This document shows positions 41,794 to 45,924 of a stretch of DNA of 45,924 nt, in pieces. The notes under the pieces are model-generated. The model searched no databases. It worked only from the letters and a program-made list of their open reading frames with translations, and was not told the origin of the DNA. Each line of letters begins with the position of its first letter. Positions within the stretch are counted from its first letter, which is position 1. The stretch is from CAVTRI01 sp963737075 (GTDB taxonomy: Bacteria; Actinomycetota; Acidimicrobiia; Acidimicrobiales; Palsa-688): positions 1 to 45,924 of the forward strand of contig CAVTRI010000006.1 of NCBI GenBank assembly GCA_963737075.1, written 5' to 3'. The position numbers and the translations under genes are program-made.

Positions 41794-43040
41794 GCGGAGT
41801 GGTCCACCATCGCGGCGTCGGTGTCGACCAGCCGGGCTTCCATTGCCGTCAGGTGGTGTTCGACCAAGAACGAGCGGTCAGCGACCTTCCACAACGCCAC
41901 ACCGCGGGCGATGTGCGGCAGCAGCTCCGCCTCTGTGCCAGACAGGCCGAGCAATTCACGGGCGCTGCGCACCTCCGACGGCGGCTGGCCGAATACCACC
42001 CGCGTCTCCGAGTCGGCCAGCAACCCCTCGGCCAGCCGCTGCTGCGCCGAACCCGCCGCTCCGGCTGCGCGCAGGTCGGACAGACGGTGCAGCACGGCGA
42101 CGTAGGCCACCCCGAACGCCCGGGCCAACTTGAAGCCCGCCTGCAGCCAGCGTGCCGTCGCTACGTCATGGAGGATCGCCCACGCCTCGTCGACCACAAC
42201 CAGCCGCTTCACTCCCTCGGCGGCACCGACCGCCGCCTGCAGCCAAGCGGTGGCGCATGTCATCAAGATGCCGAGCGCTGCCGAGTTGTACAGCGCTGAC
42301 AAATCCAGCACCACCATCGGCCCATCGAGGTCGATGCCGGCCGACGTGGGCCCGTCGAACATCCCCGCCAGGTCGCCTTCTACCAACCGCCGCAGCTCGA
42401 GCGCCACCTGGCGACCGTCGTGGGCGAGTCCGGAAACGTCGGTGCGCACCAATGCCGCCAAGCGCGGGTCCGGATCGAGCAGCGCAGCCACGATGTCGGG
42501 CAGGACGGGGCGGTCGGCCCGCTCCATCGCGGCTCGCACGGCCAGCTCGACGGCGGTGCGTTCGGCGGGGCCGAGCACCCGGGCCAGCGAGGCCGCAGCC
42601 AGAGAGCACAGGAGCTCGGCTCGTGACCCCACGCCTGCTTGCGCCGTGGGATCCGACGGCAGGGGGCGGACGTCGAGCGGGTTGAGCCGCAGCGGTCCGC
42701 CGGGCCGCACACGCAGGGGCACGCATCCGCAGGCCTCCGCGAGCGGCCCGTACTCCCCTTTCGGATCCACCACCCACGCCTGCCGCCCGAACACCTGCTC
42801 CCGCCAGAGGAAGGTCTTGACGAAGGTGGACTTTCCCCTGCCGATTTGCCCGATCACCAGCATGTTGGGATTGGTCAGCTGCCCCCGACGGTACAGCTCC
42901 CAAGGGTCGAAGCAGAACGATCCGCCGAAGAGCTCCCGCCCGATCAGCACCCCCCTGTCCCCCAAACCGTCCTCGGCCATGAACGGGTACAGCGCCTGCG
43001 CGTGCGCCGTCGTCGCCCGGTGAGAGGACGGCGGCTTCAC
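41790..43040 (-). CDS. VirB4-like conjugation ATPase (C-terminal ATPase part)
   Basis: A 416-residue ATPase. GTG 43040 overlaps the SCO6880 stop (GTGA). Walker A IGQIGRGKSTFVKTFLW, Walker B RLVVVDEAWAILHD, and the TrwB/HerA-type ATPase arginine region near the end. Classical VirB4 (about 800 residues) has an N-terminal domain missing here; in this module that part may be replaced by the SCO6880 protein encoded just upstream. Energises pilus assembly or substrate transfer. Confidence 0.9.
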   Translation of the reverse strand: MKPPSSHRATTAHAQALYPFMAEDGLGDRGVLIGRELFGGSFCFDPWELYRRGQLTNPNMLVIGQIGRGKSTFVKTFLWREQVFGRQAWVVDPKGEYGPLAEACGCVPLRVRPGGPLRLNPLDVRPLPSDPTAQAGVGSRAELLCSLAAASLARVLGPAERTAVELAVRAAMERADRPVLPDIVAALLDPDPRLAALVRTDVSGLAHDGRQVALELRRLVEGDLAGMFDGPTSAGIDLDGPMVVLDLSALYNSAALGILMTCATAWLQAAVGAAEGVKRLVVVDEAWAILHDVATARWLQAGFKLARAFGVAYVAVLHRLSDLRAAGAAGSAQQRLAEGLLADSETRVVFGQPPSEVRSARELLGLSGTEAELLPHIARGVALWKVADRSFLVEHHLTAMEARLVDTDAAMVDHSA

Positions 43041-44422
43041 CCCAACCCCCGGGCGAGCGGCAACGTCCACGTGAAGGCCTCGGCCTGCTGGCCGTATAGG
43101 CGCCGAAGGTGGAGGCGGGCCGCTTCGGCGGCTTGTTCGAGCTCGGCACAAGCGGCCTCCAGGCCGTTTCGGTTGGGACCGCTGACCGTGACGTACCCCG
43201 AGAAGCGGTACTCGGCGTGCCCATCCGCCAGCTCGATCTCACGCCGCATCACCCCATCCGCCTGCCGCCTGCGCCGCGCCGTGTCCAGGAACCCGGCCCG
43301 CCGGCGCAGCTCGTCGTCTGCCAGGTCAGCGGTGCGAGCCGACTCGACCTGCCGGGCAGCCTGTTCAGGGGGGACTGGGGCCATGGTCACCGACACGGCT
43401 CGCACCCCGCCGACAAGCAGCAACGGGGCGAGAAAGTCGGCAGGCACCTCCACGCGCGGCCACTCCGCGACCCAGTAGGTGGCGTGCCAGCTGGCGTCGG
43501 TACGCAGGCAGGCCCACGCCTCGTCGGTCGCCATCGCCCACGGCCACGCGCCTGCCCTCGGCAGCCGGCAAAGCCGACCCTGGAATCCGTCAGCGAGCGC
43601 GCTGCGCACCTCCGTCGCCGTCAGAGGAGCGGCAACAGACAGGCCGGCGTCTCGCAGCCGGCCCCGTAAGAAGCGCAGCTCCCGGCGCAGCGCGTCTGCG
43701 GCGTCCGGGGCGCCCGGCCGGGTGCCGCGGCGTTGCGTGACGGCCAGCACCAGGTACACCTGGTGCTCCTGGGTGGCTGGTCCCGCTTCTGCCACGAGCG
43801 CCTCGTAACAGTCCCGGGCCAGTGCGCCGACGTCATCCGGACCACCGGCGGGAGGCACGCGCAGCCCGCCGCTTTCCCCGCTTGCCGAACGTTCTACCCA
43901 CTGGATGCGGCTCACACGGGTCCGGCTGCGAGCGAGGCCGGCCAGGATCGCTCCCCAGGCCGCCAGGCGACCCTCCTGCTCCACGCCATCGAGCAAGGCG
44001 AAGGCACGGCCGCGCACGGGCACCACGGCCGCGCACGTGCCCGCGCGACGGTCCCGAACCACGCCGAACTGGGGAACGCCGGCGGCGTCGACGACGTCGA
44101 TGCCCGGCAAAAGGGCCGTGTCGAGCGACGCAGGGCCACCGTGGACACGGGGGCCGGTCGCTCGCCGGGCCGCGAAGCCAGCCAACAACGGCACCCAGCC
44201 CGCCGCCGACCGTCCCGATACCGGCCACACCGCGGCGACGCAGAACGAAAGGGCGACGACGACGGCAAGACCGGTTCCTGCCCGGCCACCGACGACACGG
44301 GCGGCGACGAGCCCGCCCAGGAGCCCAATGACGATCGTCGCCAGCTGACCCACTCCCAGGCCGAGCAGCACGCCTCGACGTTCGAGCGGCGAAAAGGTGT
44401 AGCGCCGCCGTTCATCGCCCAT
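43037..44422 (-). CDS. SCO6880-family conjugation protein (PrgI/VirB3-like N-terminus)
   Basis: A 461-residue protein. ATG 44422 (MGDERRRYTFSPLERRG). Two adjacent helices (LLGLGVGQLATIVIGLLGGL and GLAVVVALSFCVAAVWPVSG) followed by a soluble domain (DTALLPGIDVVDAAGVPQFG ... RGRAFALLDGVEQEGRLAAW, WAMATDEAWACLRTDASWHA, FRFSGYVTVSG). This combination is seen in actinobacterial conjugation clusters next to VirB4 ATPases. Overlaps its neighbours by 11 bases upstream and 4 bases downstream, so production is coupled. Confidence 0.88.
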   Translation of the reverse strand: MGDERRRYTFSPLERRGVLLGLGVGQLATIVIGLLGGLVAARVVGGRAGTGLAVVVALSFCVAAVWPVSGRSAAGWVPLLAGFAARRATGPRVHGGPASLDTALLPGIDVVDAAGVPQFGVVRDRRAGTCAAVVPVRGRAFALLDGVEQEGRLAAWGAILAGLARSRTRVSRIQWVERSASGESGGLRVPPAGGPDDVGALARDCYEALVAEAGPATQEHQVYLVLAVTQRRGTRPGAPDAADALRRELRFLRGRLRDAGLSVAAPLTATEVRSALADGFQGRLCRLPRAGAWPWAMATDEAWACLRTDASWHATYWVAEWPRVEVPADFLAPLLLVGGVRAVSVTMAPVPPEQAARQVESARTADLADDELRRRAGFLDTARRRRQADGVMRREIELADGHAEYRFSGYVTVSGPNRNGLEAACAELEQAAEAARLHLRRLYGQQAEAFTWTLPLARGLG

Positions 44423-45779
44423 CGCCCGACTCCGGCTCGCGCCTTGGCGGCTCGGTCATCGCGGGGAGCGACGCTGCAGCCCGGGCGCCAACGGTGGCTG
44501 CCGCCTTCATTCCCGCGCCAGCCGCCGCCCCCGCAAAACCAGTCCCCGCAGCGGCAGCGCCCGTGCTTGCGCCGCTCGGCCCGGGTCCAGAGGGTTGTCC
44601 GCCGGGTCGGCCGGCCGATCTGGCCCTGCCCGCGGGGCCAAATCCGCCATCTGTACCCGCCGGGCCGGTGTGACCCGAGGCCGGGACGAAGTCCGGCTTG
44701 CGGTTCGCGATCCGGGGCGTCGCCGCCGCCGGACCATCTCCCCCGTCGCCGCCGGGGGCGCCGCGGCCGAAGCGGTTGCGCATCGCCCCCACCAGGGCGC
44801 TCCCTGGTGCGGCGACCACCTCGTTGGCTCCCCGCCATCCGGCCATGAGCGATCGGCGACCGAGATGCGCCATGTGGTCGATCGCGGCCACCTCGACCAC
44901 CGGGATGAGGCGCAACAGGATCACGGGTGCGAACGCCGCTAGCAGCATGATCGCCCCGCCCGTGACAGCGGCGCCCACCCCGCTGCTCGACGACGCCGCG
45001 CCCATGCCGAGGGCCAGGGTGGCCACGACGACGAACTTCGAGAACACCAGCGCCACCAACACCTCGGCCAGTCGCTTCATCATCCGAGACGTCGCCGGCC
45101 ACACCAGGCCGGCGAGGGCCAACGGCAGGAAGAACGCCGCCACGTAGATCGCCGTCGCCCGCATCAGCATCTCGAGCCACAGCAGGACGGCGCCGATCAG
45201 CAGCAGCACGCTCAGCAGTGCGGTGACGACGGTCGGGATGGCCCCGCCCGCCGGCGCAACCGCGAGATGGGTAAAGAACTTCGCTGTGTCCGGGCCCGTC
45301 TGGCGGAGAATCATGTGGCAGAGGTCGTCGCAGATGTGGATGCCCAGGTCGGTGAGCGCCACCGACGTCGTCCCGAGCACGAAAGCGACGGGCACACCCA
45401 CCAGCCAGGTGCGCGCGAGGCGGCCCAGGTCCTGGCGGAGCACGGCGCCGATGGTGGCGGCCAGCAGTAGCGGCGACAGGAGCAGCACCGCGATCGTCAG
45501 CATCAGCGAATCCTTCTGCTCGAACCAGCCGACGCTGAGGTTCACGCTGACGGGGTTGGTTGACCCGGGAGCGTCCGAGCCGACGACGATGTTGAACACC
45601 TGCCCCACCAGCCAAGAAGCCCCGTTCGACAGCCAGCTGGAGAACGCGTCGAAGACCGACGAGCTGACGGCATGGACCGCCGCGCCCCCGGCAGACTGCG
45701 CGATGCACGCCGCTGGGCTGAGCACACACAGCGGGTTGAGACCCTGAAGCCCGTTGGAAACAGCCGGAGCGAGGATCAA
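44412..45779 (-). CDS. TrbL/VirB6-like T4SS channel protein
   Basis: A 455-residue polytopic protein. TTG 45779, one base after the previous stop. At least six helices between about 85 and 290 (LTIAVLLLSPLLLAATIGAV, TWLVGVPVAFVLGTTSVALT, VTALLSVLLLIGAVLLWLEM, AIYVAAFFLPLALAGLVWPA, VVVATLALGMGAASSSSGVG and AIMLLAAFAPVILLRLIP), then a long Gly/Ala/Pro-rich cytoplasmic tail. Matches TrbL/VirB6 inner-membrane channel components in order and topology. Confidence 0.85.
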   Translation of the reverse strand: MILAPAVSNGLQGLNPLCVLSPAACIAQSAGGAAVHAVSSSVFDAFSSWLSNGASWLVGQVFNIVVGSDAPGSTNPVSVNLSVGWFEQKDSLMLTIAVLLLSPLLLAATIGAVLRQDLGRLARTWLVGVPVAFVLGTTSVALTDLGIHICDDLCHMILRQTGPDTAKFFTHLAVAPAGGAIPTVVTALLSVLLLIGAVLLWLEMLMRATAIYVAAFFLPLALAGLVWPATSRMMKRLAEVLVALVFSKFVVVATLALGMGAASSSSGVGAAVTGGAIMLLAAFAPVILLRLIPVVEVAAIDHMAHLGRRSLMAGWRGANEVVAAPGSALVGAMRNRFGRGAPGGDGGDGPAAATPRIANRKPDFVPASGHTGPAGTDGGFGPAGRARSAGRPGGQPSGPGPSGASTGAAAAGTGFAGAAAGAGMKAAATVGARAAASLPAMTEPPRREPESGDGR

Positions 45780-45780
45780 C

Positions 45781-45924
45781 TCACACCGCCTTGGTGCCGT
45801 GACTGAAGAAGAAGTTGATGATGTGTGGAGCAGCCCCGATGAGCACCCCGGCGATAGCCGAGACCAGCACGCCCCGGCGGCCGTTGTAGGCCTGCTGGTA
45901 GTTCTGTGAGTAATGGCCGAAGGC
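45781..45924 (-). CDS. Small pilin-like (VirB2/TrbC-type) protein, C-terminal part
   Basis: Only the last 47 residues are inside the window, reading SQNYQQAYNGRRGVLVSAIA and GVLIGAAPHIINFFFSHG. One hydrophobic helix plus a short tail before the TrbL gene is the position and shape of the pilin or pilin-like subunit in such modules. The N-terminal helix and signal lie beyond the window end. Stop TGA 45783-45781 is one base before the next start. Confidence 0.6.
   Translation of the reverse strand, partial: AFGHYSQNYQQAYNGRRGVLVSAIAGVLIGAAPHIINFFFSHGTKAV

Overview
The window is about 46 kb of very GC-rich DNA, densely packed, with frequent GTG/TTG starts and 4-bp ATGA/GTGA gene overlaps. DUF3040, a MurT/GatD pair, actinobacterial-style conjugation genes (SCO6880 family) and Gly-rich efflux adaptors point to an actinomycete-type high-GC bacterium (Actinomycetota), perhaps an uncultured or environmental lineage. 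No rRNA, tRNA, CRISPR array or insertion sequence was found, so finer placement is not possible from this sequence.

Layout. (1) 1-5.3 kb: two drug-export-type ABC loci. The first (MarR tail, DrrA-like ATPase, DrrB-like permease, + strand) is broken by many single-base losses. The second (- strand) has an intact ATPase and a frameshifted ABC-2 permease. A small conserved-looking protein and two tandem repeats lie between them. (2) 5.3-7.7 kb: a DHA2-type MFS exporter and a coiled-coil protein, converging on hairpins. (3) 7.7-15.6 kb: a complete Kdp potassium system: kdpE and a short kdpD kinase on the - strand, diverging from a 27-codon membrane peptide gene, kdpF, kdpA, kdpB, kdpC and a separate gene for the KdpD N-terminal ATP-binding/Usp half. 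(4) 15.6-22.9 kb: ChrA-type chromate transporter, crotonase-fold enzyme, TetR regulator, class III aminotransferase, membrane-anchored HtrA protease, an HD-domain protein of the PhnZ/MIOX type and an FMN-binding PPOX-fold protein. (5) 23-26.3 kb: FUSC membrane protein and seryl-tRNA synthetase; the serS start lies in a 4 x 16-bp repeat. (6) 26.4-32.6 kb: a five-gene MacAB-like operon: adaptor, ATPase, permease, lipoprotein, second adaptor. (7) 32.7-39.8 kb: DUF3040 protein, ROK/polyphosphate-glucokinase-like kinase, a murT-gatD-LolA-like-ABC exporter gene string, and a DoxX protein. (8) 40-45.9 kb: a type IV secretion/conjugation module (TraD/VirD4 coupling ATPase, VirB4 ATPase, SCO6880 protein, TrbL/VirB6 channel, end of a small pilin-like protein), truncated by the window end.

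How it works together. Much of the window is envelope and transport: potassium scavenging with its own two-component control, several exporters, cell-wall amidation (MurT/GatD) and a DNA-transfer machine. The most unusual points are the split KdpD with its kinase half divergent from the operon carrying its sensory half, the start-codon repeat of serS, the twin glycine-tailed adaptors sharing one MacB-type pump, a DtxR-like palindrome in front of a probable di-iron HD protein, and a run of frame breaks that nearly all remove bases.
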